This document shows positions 26,001 through 33,986 of a stretch of 64,000 nt of DNA, in pieces. Both the position numbers and the translations under genes were made by a program. The notes below the pieces were generated by a model. The model saw nothing but the letters and a program-made list of their open reading frames with translations, was not told the DNA's origin and did no database searches. Each line of letters opens with the position of its first letter. Positions within the stretch are counted from its first letter, which is position 1. This stretch comes from Pseudosporangium ferrugineum. Its GTDB lineage: Bacteria > Actinomycetota > Actinomycetes > Mycobacteriales > Micromonosporaceae. The stretch is taken from positions 62,001 to 126,000 of the forward strand of contig NZ_PVZG01000012.1 in NCBI RefSeq assembly GCF_003002065.1, in the 5' to 3' direction.

Positions 26001-28444
26001 TGCGTCACCGGCGGCGGCTCGGTGCCGACCGCCGCGTCGCCCTGCTTCAGCCAGACCTCGGGGTGCACCGTCGGGTCCAGGAACCGGTCGGCGGCGACGT
26101 CCTTGGTGCCGTTCTTGTCGACCACGATGAAGCCCACGTTCTTGGCACCGGGCTTCAACTTCACCCAGGCGAAGCGACCGTACGCGTCCACGCCCGCGAA
26201 CGGCTGCCCGGCCGGCCAGGTGGTCTGCGCCGACTCGTCGATGTCGCCGAAGGCGTACAGCCCCCAGTCGTCGTAGTCGCCGTCCGGCCGCTGGTAGTGC
26301 ACCACCGCGTAGTCCGGTCCCGCGGTCACCACCGGGGTGCCGACCCTGATGCCGCCGGTCGTCGACGCCGTACGCCCCTTGCTGTCCCGCACGGTGGCCC
26401 GGTACGTCACCGGCGTGGCCCCGGCGAGCCCGGTCAGGTCGTGGTAGACCCGGTACGGCGCGGTGTCCGCCGTCCCCAGGGTCCGCCACTGCCCGTCGCC
26501 CACCTTCGCCTCGAACCGCACGGTCGCCAGCGGGTCACCGGTCACGGCGGCCGTCAGCTCCGTGCGCGTGGGCACGAACGCCCCCGCCTCCGGCGAGGTG
26601 ATCCGCACGCCGGGCGCCGCGGCGGGCGGGGGGATGGCCCGGCCGGCCCGGTACGCCACCGCCGACAGCGCCGGGACGGTGATCGTCAGCTTGCCGTCGG
26701 CGCCGGAGGTCAGGCCGCCCGCGCCGCCGTAGATGCCCTGGAACGGCGAGCCCGGCGTCCAGGTCTCGACGGTGACGGTCTGCGCGGTGGTCGCGTTGTT
26801 GACGGCGATCACGTACTCCTGGCGCTTCGCCCGGTCGATGCGGGACGCGGCGAAGATCCCGGGGCCGTCCGCGGCGTACCGGGTGACCTGCGAGCCGTCG
26901 CGCAGGGCCGGGTGGGCCTTGCGCAGCGCCCCGAGCGACGCGATGGTCCGGTAGACCGGGTGCTGCGTCTCGTAGTTCGCCTGGGCGTGGGTGCGGTCGG
27001 TGCCGAGCAGGTCGTCGTCGAGGTAGTCGGGCGTACGGCTGGCGAACATGTCCTGGCGGGCGTCCTTGTCGCCGCCGGGGCCGGTGAAGCCCTGCTCGTC
27101 GCCGGAGTAGATCACCGGCTGGCCGCGGGTGAGGAACATCAGCTCGTGGGCCAGCTGGTCGCGGCGCAGGTGGGTGGCCGGGTCGGTGCCGCCCCCGGCG
27201 ATGAACGAGCCGATCCGGCCCATGTCGTGGTTGCCCAGGAACGTCGGCAGCCGGTCCGCCGAGGTGTCGTCGGTGGTGTACAGGTCGTCCTTGGCGTACA
27301 GGTCGGAGAGCGCCTTCGCGGAGCCGCCGTCCGCGGTGAACTTCTTCGCGGCGTCCTGGAAGGAGAAGTCGAGCGTGGCAGGCAGCCCGCCGCGGCGCAC
27401 GTACGTGGACTCGATCTCCTGGTCGGCGCTGTAGACCTCGCCGAACATGAAGAACCCGGGCTTGCCGGCGTTACGCGCGGCGACCTCGATGCCGGCCGAG
27501 AACTGCGGCCAGAAGTCCAGGTTGGAGTGCTTCACCGTGTCGAGGCGGTAGCCGTCGATGCCGGTGTCCCTGATCCAGTCCGCGTAGATCTTCGTCATGC
27601 CGCGGACCACCTCGGGGCGCTCGGTCCAGAGGTCGTCGAGGCCGAAGAAGTCGCCGTACTCGCTGTTCTCGCCGACGAACGTCGTGTCGCCGCGGTTGTG
27701 GTACATCAGCGGGTCGTTGAGCCAGCGCGGCACCTTGACGTCGCTGTCCTTCGCGTCGACGACCGGCGTGTACGGGAACGACTTCGCGTTCACGGCCGGG
27801 AAGGCACGGGTGCCGTCGGCGTAGTTGCGGTCCTCGAAGGTGCGTCCCTGGGCGTCCCGGTACGGCTTCGTGGCCTTGTCGACGTACGCGTACTTGTCCT
27901 CCGCGTACTTGATCACGTCGGCGGTGTGGTTGACGATGATGTCGAGATAGATCTTCATGCCGCGCTTGTGTGCGAGCCCGACCAGCCGCTTGAGGTCGGC
28001 GTTCGTGCCGAAGTGCGGGTCGACCTGGGTGAAGTCGGTGATCCAGTAGCCGTGATAGCCGGCCGAGACGTCGGAGCCGCTGCCCTGCACGGGCCGGTTC
28101 TTGAAGACGGGCGCCAGCCAGATCGCCGTGGTGCCCATTCCCTGGATGTAGTCCAGCCGGTCGATGACGCCCTTGAGGTCGCCGCCGTGGTAGAAGCCCT
28201 TGTCGGCCGGGTCGTAACCGGTCGAGAGCCGGTCGCCGGGGAGGCCGCCGCGGTCGTTGCGCGGGTCGCCGTTGGCGAAGCGGTCCGGCAGGACGAAGTA
28301 GAACTGCTCGTTGGCCGTGGCGCTGCCGGGCCGGTCGAAGCCCCAGTCGCCGCCGGGCGGGGCGGCCTGGGCGGGCGCGGGAACCCACCCGCCGAGTACG
28401 AGCAGGACAGCGAGCAGCAGCCTGCTCAACCGGGAGATCTCCAC
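23072..28444 (-). CDS. pulA: Secreted alpha-amylase/pullulanase double enzyme
   Basis: This 1790-residue exoenzyme degrades starch and related glucans. After a signal peptide (about 1-27) comes a full GH13 amylase domain (DIIVNHTAD; DGYRLDT near 300; FMFGEVYSAD; FLGNHDMG). An Ig-like segment near 615-700 and two PUD/CBM41-type modules (YAVVHYQRPDGDYDDWGL, AVIHYRRAAGDYTGWGL) follow. The C-terminal half is a type I pullulanase with YNWGYDP near 1265, VDGFRFDLMGHH near 1381 and YGEGWDF near 1420. Both catalytic sites look intact, so it can cut alpha-1,4 and alpha-1,6 bonds. Confidence 0.95.
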   Translation of the reverse strand: MEISRLSRLLLAVLLVLGGWVPAPAQAAPPGGDWGFDRPGSATANEQFYFVLPDRFANGDPRNDRGGLPGDRLSTGYDPADKGFYHGGDLKGVIDRLDYIQGMGTTAIWLAPVFKNRPVQGSGSDVSAGYHGYWITDFTQVDPHFGTNADLKRLVGLAHKRGMKIYLDIIVNHTADVIKYAEDKYAYVDKATKPYRDAQGRTFEDRNYADGTRAFPAVNAKSFPYTPVVDAKDSDVKVPRWLNDPLMYHNRGDTTFVGENSEYGDFFGLDDLWTERPEVVRGMTKIYADWIRDTGIDGYRLDTVKHSNLDFWPQFSAGIEVAARNAGKPGFFMFGEVYSADQEIESTYVRRGGLPATLDFSFQDAAKKFTADGGSAKALSDLYAKDDLYTTDDTSADRLPTFLGNHDMGRIGSFIAGGGTDPATHLRRDQLAHELMFLTRGQPVIYSGDEQGFTGPGGDKDARQDMFASRTPDYLDDDLLGTDRTHAQANYETQHPVYRTIASLGALRKAHPALRDGSQVTRYAADGPGIFAASRIDRAKRQEYVIAVNNATTAQTVTVETWTPGSPFQGIYGGAGGLTSGADGKLTITVPALSAVAYRAGRAIPPPAAAPGVRITSPEAGAFVPTRTELTAAVTGDPLATVRFEAKVGDGQWRTLGTADTAPYRVYHDLTGLAGATPVTYRATVRDSKGRTASTTGGIRVGTPVVTAGPDYAVVHYQRPDGDYDDWGLYAFGDIDESAQTTWPAGQPFAGVDAYGRFAWVKLKPGAKNVGFIVVDKNGTKDVAADRFLDPTVHPEVWLKQGDAAVGTEPPPVTQDQDTAVIHYRRAAGDYTGWGLHVWDGAANPTEWSAPLAPASVDSFGATFRVPLAAGATGLNYILHNGDTKDLPADQRLDFASAGREVWLLAGVPDRLLPVVRRAGAGGTVDLTKSAAVWLDRSTIAWKTGTGSTLEPVGAGTDGRVYDLIWAPGGGLDPAAPRHSVRLRAQRNGLTEAQRQKFPHLWQYGAFTLPRGTDVRDIVRGQVAVTERDAQGTLLSATGVQTAGVLDDVYAAATGARLGPTFDGGRPRLAVWAPTAQSVRLELSDTPGGAARDVAMVRDSRTGVWSVAGAKDWKGKFYRYRVTAWQPVARKVVTASVTDPYSVALSANSTHSQIADLADPALAPAGWDRLRKPAPGKIQISELSVRDFSAQGTYAAFTDPGSAGMKQLGQLARAGTTYVHLLPVFDFATIPERRADQKQPACDLAALPPDSAEQQKCVAAVADADGYNWGYDPLHYTTPEGGYATNPEGAARTREFRQMVAGLNGTGLRVVMDVVYNHTSAAGTDPHSVLDQIVPGYYQRLLEDGSVANSTCCANTAPENAMMGKLVVDSVVTWAKAYKVDGFRFDLMGHHPKANILAVRAALDKLTVARDGVDGKKIYVYGEGWDFGEVAGNARFVQATQANLAGTGIGTFNDRLRDAVRGGGPFDDNPRVQGFGSGLFTAPNGDPVNGTAAEQRARLLHYQDLIKVGLSGNLAKYTFTASDGTVRSGAQIDYNGSPAGYNARPVEAITYVDAHDNEILYDALAYKLPQSTPATDRARMQALALATTALGQGPGFVTAGSERLRSKSLDRNSFNSGDWFNRIEWDCAKGNGFGRGLPPAADNEAKWPYAKPLLADPALKPDCAAIGLADATYRELLEIRGSSPVFGLPDAAEVQKRLSFPLSGTAETPGVLTMTLDGRGLDKRWKSVTVVFNATPAAATQRVGALRGADVALHPVQRTAADPALRTASFAAATGTFSVPARSVAVFVQR

Positions 28445-28499
28445 ATCGAGGCCTTCCTATCGGCGGGGACGACGCACGCTAACCCCCGCCGCACTCCCA

Positions 28500-28547
28500 T
28501 GCAAGAGTTTGCAAGGTCTGTCGTGTCATTACATCGCATCGTGCAAG
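28500..28547 (-). promoter_or_regulatory. CTTGCA direct repeats upstream of the amylase-pullulanase gene
   Basis: On the minus strand CTTGCA occurs at 28547-28542, 28515-28510 and 28505-28500; the last two are spaced exactly 10 bp. Repeated CTTGCA-type elements are the known sites of MalR-like LacI repressors in Streptomyces amylase promoters. Maltose-type control is therefore likely, although no malR gene is nearby. Confidence 0.65.
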
Positions 28548-28578
28548 AAACGCTGCGGACATCTCCGGCGGAGGGTGG

Positions 28579-30000
28579 ATGATCAGGCACATGAGTGAAT
28601 ATGACGTCATTGTGCTGGGCGCGGGGCCGGTCGGCGAGAACGTGGCCGACCGGGTCGTACGGGGCGGCCTCAGCGCGGTCCTCGTCGAACACGAGCTCGT
28701 CGGCGGCGAGTGCTCGTACTGGGCGTGCATGCCGTCGAAGGCCCTGCTGCGCCCGGCCCAGGCCCTGCGCGCCGCGCGGCACGTGGCCGGCGCCGCCCAG
28801 GCCGTCACCGGCGAACTGGACGTCGCCGCGGTCCTCGCCCGGCGCGACTCGTTCACCAGCGGCTGGAAGGACGACGGCCAGGTCGAGTGGGTCCGCGGCG
28901 CCGGCATCGACCTGGTCCGCGGGCACGGCCGGCTCAGCGGCGTACGACAGGTCACCGTGGACACCGCCGACGGCACCGCGACCGTCCTCACCGCCCGGCA
29001 CGCGGTCGTCGTGGCCACCGGCTCCGACGCGCTCATCCCGGACACCGAAGGGCTGCGCGACGCCCGGCCGTGGACCAGCCGCGAGGCGACCAGCGCCGAA
29101 CGGGTCCCGGCCGGCCTCGCGATCATCGGCGGCGGCGTGGTCGCGACCGAGATGGCATCCGCGTACGCGAGCCTCGGCAGCACCGTCACCCTCGTGGCCC
29201 GCGGCGGCCTGCTCCGCGGGATGGAACCGTTCGCCGGGGACCTCGTCGCCGCCGGGCTGCGCGACCAGGGCGCCACGGTGCTGCTGGACACCGCGGTGAG
29301 CCGGGTGACCCGCACGGACGCCGGCGTCGAGGTGCACACCGGCGACGGCACGGTGATCACCGCCGAGGAGGTCCTGGTCGCGACCGGACGGACGCCGCGG
29401 ACCACCGGCATCGGCCTGGAGACGGTCGGCCTCGCCGCCGGGGAGTGGCTGACCACCGACGACACCCTGCGCGTCCCCGGCCACGACTGGCTGTACGCCG
29501 CCGGCGACGTCAACCACCGGGCGCTCCTCACCCACCAGGGCAAGTACCAGGCACGGGCGGCCGGCGACGTCATCGTGGCCCGGGCCACCGGGGCGCCGGT
29601 CGCGGACCAGCCCTGGGGCCGGCACGTGGCGACCGCCGACCACGCGGCCGTGCCGCAGGTCGTCTTCACCGACCCGGAGGTCGCCTCGGTCGGGCTCACC
29701 GAACGCGCCGCCCGGGCGGCCGGGCACGACATCCGGGTCGTGGACTACGAGATCGGCAACGTGGCGGGCGCGAGCGTGCGCCAGGACGGGTACGCCGGCA
29801 CCGCCCGCATGATCGTCGACGAGCGCCGCCGGGTGCTGCTCGGCGTGACGTTCGCCGGCCCCGACGTCAGCGACCTCCTCCAGGCCGCCACGATCGCCGT
29901 GGTCGGCGAGGTGCCGATCGAGCGGCTGTGGCACGCGGTGCCGGCGTACCCGACGGTCAGCGAGATCTGGTTGCGCCTGCTGGAGGCGTACGGAAGATAA
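28579..30000 (+). CDS. Class I pyridine nucleotide-disulfide oxidoreductase
   Basis: The 473-residue flavoprotein resembles dihydrolipoamide dehydrogenase, mycothione reductase and mercuric reductase. It has the FAD motif VIVLGAGPVGENVA, the redox disulfide in GGECSYWACMPSK (near 40-52), the NAD(P) motif AIIGGGVVATEMAS, AAGDVN and a C-terminal dimer domain with HAVPAYPTVSEIW. That last part has the HPT-like His-Pro region altered to HAVPAYP. Substrate not assignable. ATG 28579 has GGAGGG upstream; ATG 28591 is an alternative. It ends exactly against the convergent siderophore gene. Confidence 0.9.
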   Translation: MIRHMSEYDVIVLGAGPVGENVADRVVRGGLSAVLVEHELVGGECSYWACMPSKALLRPAQALRAARHVAGAAQAVTGELDVAAVLARRDSFTSGWKDDGQVEWVRGAGIDLVRGHGRLSGVRQVTVDTADGTATVLTARHAVVVATGSDALIPDTEGLRDARPWTSREATSAERVPAGLAIIGGGVVATEMASAYASLGSTVTLVARGGLLRGMEPFAGDLVAAGLRDQGATVLLDTAVSRVTRTDAGVEVHTGDGTVITAEEVLVATGRTPRTTGIGLETVGLAAGEWLTTDDTLRVPGHDWLYAAGDVNHRALLTHQGKYQARAAGDVIVARATGAPVADQPWGRHVATADHAAVPQVVFTDPEVASVGLTERAARAAGHDIRVVDYEIGNVAGASVRQDGYAGTARMIVDERRRVLLGVTFAGPDVSDLLQAATIAVVGEVPIERLWHAVPAYPTVSEIWLRLLEAYGR

Positions 30001-30816
30001 TCATTGGCCCTGCTCGGCCTCGACCCGCTGGTTCCACTCCCGCTTGCCGGCCTGCCAGCCGTCCTCGTCGAGGCCGAGCCGCCAGTACCCGGAGATCGAC
30101 AGCCGGGCGGGCGGCACCTGCCTCTCCACCCGCAGCAGCCGGCGCAGCTCCTTGACGAACGTGGCCTCGCCGTGGACGAACGCCTGCACGTCCCCGGCGG
30201 GCCACTCCAGCCCGCGCACGGCCTCCACCAGCGCCGCACCGACCGGCCGGTCGCCGCGGTGCAGCCAGGTGACGTCGCCGTCCAGCTTCTGCTCCTCGGC
30301 CGCGCCGGCGACCTCGACGAAGGCGTGCACCCGCGCACCGGCCGGCATCCGCTCCAGCGCGACGGCGATCGCGGGCAGCGCACTCTCGTCCCCGGCGAGC
30401 AGATGCCACCCCGCGGCCGGGTCGGGCGCATACCCCCCGCCGGGCCCCATGAACCGCACCGGATCCCCGGGCCGCGCGGCCACCGCCCACGGCCCGGCGA
30501 TCCCCTCGTCCCCGTGCACGACGAAGTCCAGCCACAACTCGGGAACCACAGGATCCCAATGCCGCACCGTGTACGTCCGCACGACCGGCCACGCCTCCCG
30601 CGGCATCGTCTCGCGGATCGACCCCATGTCGAACGGCTCGGGATATGCTACCCCCGGCTGCGGGAAGATCACCTTGACGTAGTGGTCGGTGAACTCCCCG
30701 GCCCGCAGATCCCGCAGCCCGTCACCCCCCACCACGATCCGCACCATGTGCGGAGTGAGCCGCTCCACCCGGGAGACGACACCGGTACGAGCGGGCCGCG
30801 CTGGTCTGTTCGGCAT
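30001..30816 (-). CDS. Siderophore-interacting protein (FAD ferric-siderophore reductase)
   Basis: The 271-residue protein has the SIP pattern: FAD-binding RTYTVRHWDP (near 97) with DFVVHGDEGIAGPWA, then PGGGYAPDP, LLAGDESALPAIAVALE and a C-terminal YWRLGLDEDGWQ. It reduces ferric siderophores in the cytosol to free iron. ATG 30816 is preferred because an iron-box-like palindrome and -10 lie directly upstream; ATG 30840 would place that site within the gene. Confidence 0.92.
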   Translation of the reverse strand: MPNRPARPARTGVVSRVERLTPHMVRIVVGGDGLRDLRAGEFTDHYVKVIFPQPGVAYPEPFDMGSIRETMPREAWPVVRTYTVRHWDPVVPELWLDFVVHGDEGIAGPWAVAARPGDPVRFMGPGGGYAPDPAAGWHLLAGDESALPAIAVALERMPAGARVHAFVEVAGAAEEQKLDGDVTWLHRGDRPVGAALVEAVRGLEWPAGDVQAFVHGEATFVKELRRLLRVERQVPPARLSISGYWRLGLDEDGWQAGKREWNQRVEAEQGQ

Positions 30817-30835
30817 GCGGGTAAGGCTACCCTCA
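30817..30835 (-). promoter_or_regulatory. Iron box and leaderless promoter of the siderophore-interacting gene
   Basis: On the minus strand TGAGGGTAGCCTTACCCGC matches the DtxR/IdeR/DmdR consensus at 12 of 19 positions and is nearly palindromic (GGGTA-GCCT-TACCC). It contains TAGCCT exactly 7 nt before the ATG, a leaderless -10. Iron-loaded IdeR would cover the promoter and switch the gene off. Confidence 0.75.
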
Positions 30836-30868
30836 GCCATCCACCGCGTTCGCCCCTCGGCTTGTGGC

Positions 30869-30874
30869 TACGGT
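30869..30874 (+). promoter_or_regulatory. Leaderless-type -10 element for the methyltransferase
   Basis: TACGGT is followed by 7 nt and the ATG at 30882, supporting that start over an upstream GTG at 30864. It is divergent from the iron box, 34 bp away. Confidence 0.5.
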
Positions 30875-30881
30875 GAGCGGC

Positions 30882-31649
30882 ATGGTGCGGGACGTGTGGG
30901 AGAAGGGTGAGGCGTACGAGGCGTACGTCGGGCGCTGGAGCCGGCGGGTCGCCGGGCCGTTCGTGGCGTGGCTCGGCCTGCCGCCGGGCGGGCGGTGGCT
31001 CGACGTGGGCTGCGGCACCGGCGCCCTGAGCGCCGCGGCGCGGGAGGCCGGCGCGGGACTGGTGGTCGGCGCCGATCCGTCCGCCGGCTTCCTCCGGGCC
31101 GGCTCGGGCCCGCGGATCGCCGCCGACGCACGGGCCCTGCCGCTGGCCGGCGGGACCTTCGACGCCGTGATCAGCGGGCTCGCCCTCAACTTCGTACCCG
31201 ACCCCGGCCGGGCCGCCGCGGAGTTCGCCCGGGTCGCGACCCCGGGCGGCACGGTCGCCGCGTACGTCTGGGACTACGCCGACGGCATGCGCATGATGCG
31301 CTTCTTCTGGGACGCCGCCGCCGAGGCCGACCCGGGCGGCGCCGCCGACGAGGCCGCCCGCTTCCCCCTGTGCCGCCCCGAACCACTGGCGGCGCTGTGG
31401 CGGGCGGCGGGCCTCGCGCACGTCACCGTGCGGCCGATCGAGATCCCCACGGTCTTCCCGGACTTCGCCGACTACTGGGACCCGTTCCTCGGCGGCCAGG
31501 GCGCGGCCCCGGCCTACCTGATGTCCCTGCCTCCCACCCGCCGCGACGCCATCCGCCACCTGCTGAAGAACCGCCTGCCCGCCGCCCCGGACGGCTCGAT
31601 CCACCTCACGGCCCGCGCCTGGGCGGTCCGCGGCACCACTACCGGCTGA
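30882..31649 (+). CDS. Class I SAM-dependent methyltransferase (UbiE/Methyltransf_11 type)
   Basis: The 255-residue cytosolic enzyme has motif I WLDVGCGTGALS (near 40-51), an acidic motif II region (VVGADPSAGFL) and motif IV FDAVISGLALNFVPDPGRA. The YAAYVGRWS-like N-terminus is common in small-molecule methyltransferases. Substrate unknown. Its ORF extends to GTG 30864, but the leaderless -10 points to ATG 30882. Confidence 0.88.
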   Translation: MVRDVWEKGEAYEAYVGRWSRRVAGPFVAWLGLPPGGRWLDVGCGTGALSAAAREAGAGLVVGADPSAGFLRAGSGPRIAADARALPLAGGTFDAVISGLALNFVPDPGRAAAEFARVATPGGTVAAYVWDYADGMRMMRFFWDAAAEADPGGAADEAARFPLCRPEPLAALWRAAGLAHVTVRPIEIPTVFPDFADYWDPFLGGQGAAPAYLMSLPPTRRDAIRHLLKNRLPAAPDGSIHLTARAWAVRGTTTG

Positions 31650-31690
31650 GTAGGCTATCCGGCGCGCCGACCTGCGGTTTCGGTCAACGC

Positions 31691-31757
31691 CTTTCGATCT
31701 GCGGCGGGTCGGACTTTCGATCTGCGGCGGGTTGGACTTTCGATCCGCGGGGCGGGG
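31691..31757. repeat. 23-bp tandem repeat, about 2.7 copies
   Basis: The unit CTTTCGATCTGCGGCGGGT+CGGA occurs at 31691-31713 and 31714-31736 with one difference. A degenerate partial copy starts at 31737 (CTTTCGATCCGCGG). It lies in the 152-bp gap between two convergent genes and has no spacers, so it is not a CRISPR. Confidence 0.85.
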
Positions 31758-31801
31758 CGCGGTGGCCCGGGTGGGGACCGCCGCGCCGCGCACGCTCTCT
31801 G

Positions 31802-33913
31802 TCAGACGGTGAGGAGGGCGTAGAAGCCGCCGACCACCGGGCGGGCCTGGAAGCCCTGCTGGCGGCCCGTCAGGACGTCGTACCAGTCGGTGATCGGGAC
31901 GCGCTGGTTCGTGGTGGTGGCGAAGTGGTGGAGGCCGTCGATCAGGAGGTCGCGGAGGTCGTGGTGGTCCTTGAGCCACGCCGCCGTCCACATCTCCCAG
32001 TCGGCCTTCGTGTAGCCGTGGCGCAGGTCGAGGGGGACGCCCTCGGTGGCGGCGCGGGTCAGGTACCAGGCTGCCTCGCGGGCCGCCACGGACGGCGGGA
32101 TCAGGCCGAGGCCGAGGAGCCTGTCGGCGTAGCCGTTGTACTTGAGGCTCCACGTGCCGTCGAGGTCGTACGCGAGCTTGAGGTGTTCGCCGGACGGGTC
32201 GGTGGCCATCCGTTCCCAGTCGGCGATGTACCGGCGGGCGGTGGCCAGGTAGGTCGTCGTGCGGCCGGCGTACCCGGCGATCCTGCTCATCGCGCCCAGG
32301 CCGACGATGCCCTTCAGCGCGAGGTTGACGCTGTGCGCGATGAAGCCCGTGAAGTCGTCGGTCTGATTCTGCAGGTCCGGGTCCAGCGCGTGCTCGACCA
32401 GGTAGTCGGCCCACTGCTGGAAGATCGGATAGTGCTTGATCGCGTACGCCTGCCGCTCCGCCGCCGGGACGCGGGCCAGGTACGCCGCCGCCATGATCAG
32501 CATGTTGGCCGATTCCTCGACCGGCATGTCCTCCTCGCCGGTGCCCGAGAGGTGCCCGTCCGCGTTCGGGTAGTGCGCGCCGAGGTCGTGCGGGGCGAAC
32601 TCGTGCGGGTAGCCGCGCTTCTCCACGTAGTCGAGCACCGGCGCGAGCAGCAGCCCGAGGTACTGCGGGTCGGCGTACAGGAAGACCGGCATGGCGGGGT
32701 AGGTCACGTCGACCGTCTGCATGTTGCCGTTGCTGGAGATCTCCTTGAGGAACGCCCACGGCTCGCCGTCGTTGTCCACAAGGTCGGTCGCCGCGTACGC
32801 CTGCCGGAACGCGAGGGCGCACAGCGCCGCGTATCTCGGCCCCCCGGCCCGGGTCGCGTCCCGTTCGATCCTCGCGTCGAGTCTCGCGCCGCGGGCGACC
32901 GCCGCGCCGTGGTCGGCGTGGAAGGCGGCGACCATCTCCGGCCAGCCCGGCCAGTATTTCTTCCACAGCGGGGGCAGTTGCCGGCCGAGGTAGCTGACCA
33001 CGGGCTCGCGGACGTGCCCGATGCTGAGCACGAACGGCGCGCTGCGGTCGCGGCCGACCGTGCCGAGGTCCTGGTGGAACGCGAACACCGGCCACCGGTC
33101 GTTGATCGGGCGCGGCTTCTGCGGGTCGACGGTGCCGGGCAGGCTGCCGCGGGCCGCGAACTGTCCCCGCACCTCGCCGTCGGGCCCGATCTGCCAGGTC
33201 AGGCCGGGGCGGACCGGGGCGGACAGCACGACGGTGCCCCATTCGGCGCTGTCGCCGGACTCGGCGAGCACCCGCGGCTCGCTCTGCGTGAAGCTGAGGC
33301 TGACCACGCCGCCGGTGGTGCGCTGGTCCCAGGTGATCGGGCGCCGCGCGTCGCCCGACGCCCACTCCCCCGACACGTCGGCGTACACGCCGACCCGGTG
33401 CGCGGCGCCGTCGAGGCTGCGGGCGCTGACGCTCACGTAGCTCAGCGGCTGCGACTGCCGGCGCAGGTCGCCGGGCGTGACCGGGGACAGGAACGTGACG
33501 GTGAGCTCCACTCCGGCCCGTTCCAGCACGAACTCGGACTTCGTCGCGGTGACGGTCAGCGAGGTCTGCCGGAGGCTGGGGAACGGGTAGGGCCCCGGCG
33601 CCGACGGCGAGCCCAGGAAGAGGAACGGTTCGCCGTCGATGACGGCGAGACCGGTCATGGCGGTGGTCCGGCCGGTCCAGAACGAGGGCCAGCTTCCGGG
33701 CAGGTTGTCGGCGGCCAGCCAGGTGCTCAGGTACGGCGAGCGCACCGCCAGCGGCACGGCGGGCGGCCGGAGGTCCCCGGCCCCGGGCGAGGGGTGCGCG
33801 GCCCCTGGCGAGGCGTGCGCGGCCCCGGGCGAGGCGTGCGCGACGCCGTCCGGCGCGAGCGCCCCGGCCGCGATCCCCGCCACACCGACCTGAAACAACC
33901 GACGTCGCTCCAT
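31802..33913 (-). CDS. Tat-exported DUF4965/glutaminase-A-like protein
   Basis: The 703-residue protein begins with a Tat-type signal (ERRRLFQVGVAGIAAGALA) followed by a seven-residue repeat (SPGAAHA) in three copies. The body matches the DUF5127/DUF4965/DUF1793 group, related to fungal glutaminase A and bacterial glycosidase-like (alpha/alpha)6 proteins: RSPYLSTWL, PVFAFHQDLG, TYPAMPVFLYADP, DLGAHYPNADGH and EESANMLIMAAA. Likely a secreted hydrolase; substrate not proven. The ATG at 33913 has GGGGTG upstream; 16 further codons to 33961 spoil the signal peptide. Confidence 0.85.
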   Translation of the reverse strand: MERRRLFQVGVAGIAAGALAPDGVAHASPGAAHASPGAAHPSPGAGDLRPPAVPLAVRSPYLSTWLAADNLPGSWPSFWTGRTTAMTGLAVIDGEPFLFLGSPSAPGPYPFPSLRQTSLTVTATKSEFVLERAGVELTVTFLSPVTPGDLRRQSQPLSYVSVSARSLDGAAHRVGVYADVSGEWASGDARRPITWDQRTTGGVVSLSFTQSEPRVLAESGDSAEWGTVVLSAPVRPGLTWQIGPDGEVRGQFAARGSLPGTVDPQKPRPINDRWPVFAFHQDLGTVGRDRSAPFVLSIGHVREPVVSYLGRQLPPLWKKYWPGWPEMVAAFHADHGAAVARGARLDARIERDATRAGGPRYAALCALAFRQAYAATDLVDNDGEPWAFLKEISSNGNMQTVDVTYPAMPVFLYADPQYLGLLLAPVLDYVEKRGYPHEFAPHDLGAHYPNADGHLSGTGEEDMPVEESANMLIMAAAYLARVPAAERQAYAIKHYPIFQQWADYLVEHALDPDLQNQTDDFTGFIAHSVNLALKGIVGLGAMSRIAGYAGRTTTYLATARRYIADWERMATDPSGEHLKLAYDLDGTWSLKYNGYADRLLGLGLIPPSVAAREAAWYLTRAATEGVPLDLRHGYTKADWEMWTAAWLKDHHDLRDLLIDGLHHFATTTNQRVPITDWYDVLTGRQQGFQARPVVGGFYALLTV
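33781..33843. repeat. 21-bp in-frame tandem repeat
   Basis: Three 21-bp units (33781-33801, 33802-33822, 33823-33843) encode the SPGAAHA repeats just after the Tat signal of the DUF4965-type protein. Units differ at one to three bases, so copy number may vary among strains. Confidence 0.8.
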
Positions 33914-33986
33914 GAAGCACCCCGTTTCGCGCACGTTGCGAACACAAGTCAACGGGATCAAACTAGACCGGACACGGCGGCGTGCG

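Noticed and set aside
23183..28582. 1799-codon frame opposite the amylase-pullulanase
   Set aside because: Antisense shadow caused by GC3 bias; its product is Arg/Val-rich with no motif, whereas the minus strand has full catalytic motifs.
31691..31757. CRISPR array
   Set aside because: Units abut without spacers and no cas gene is near.
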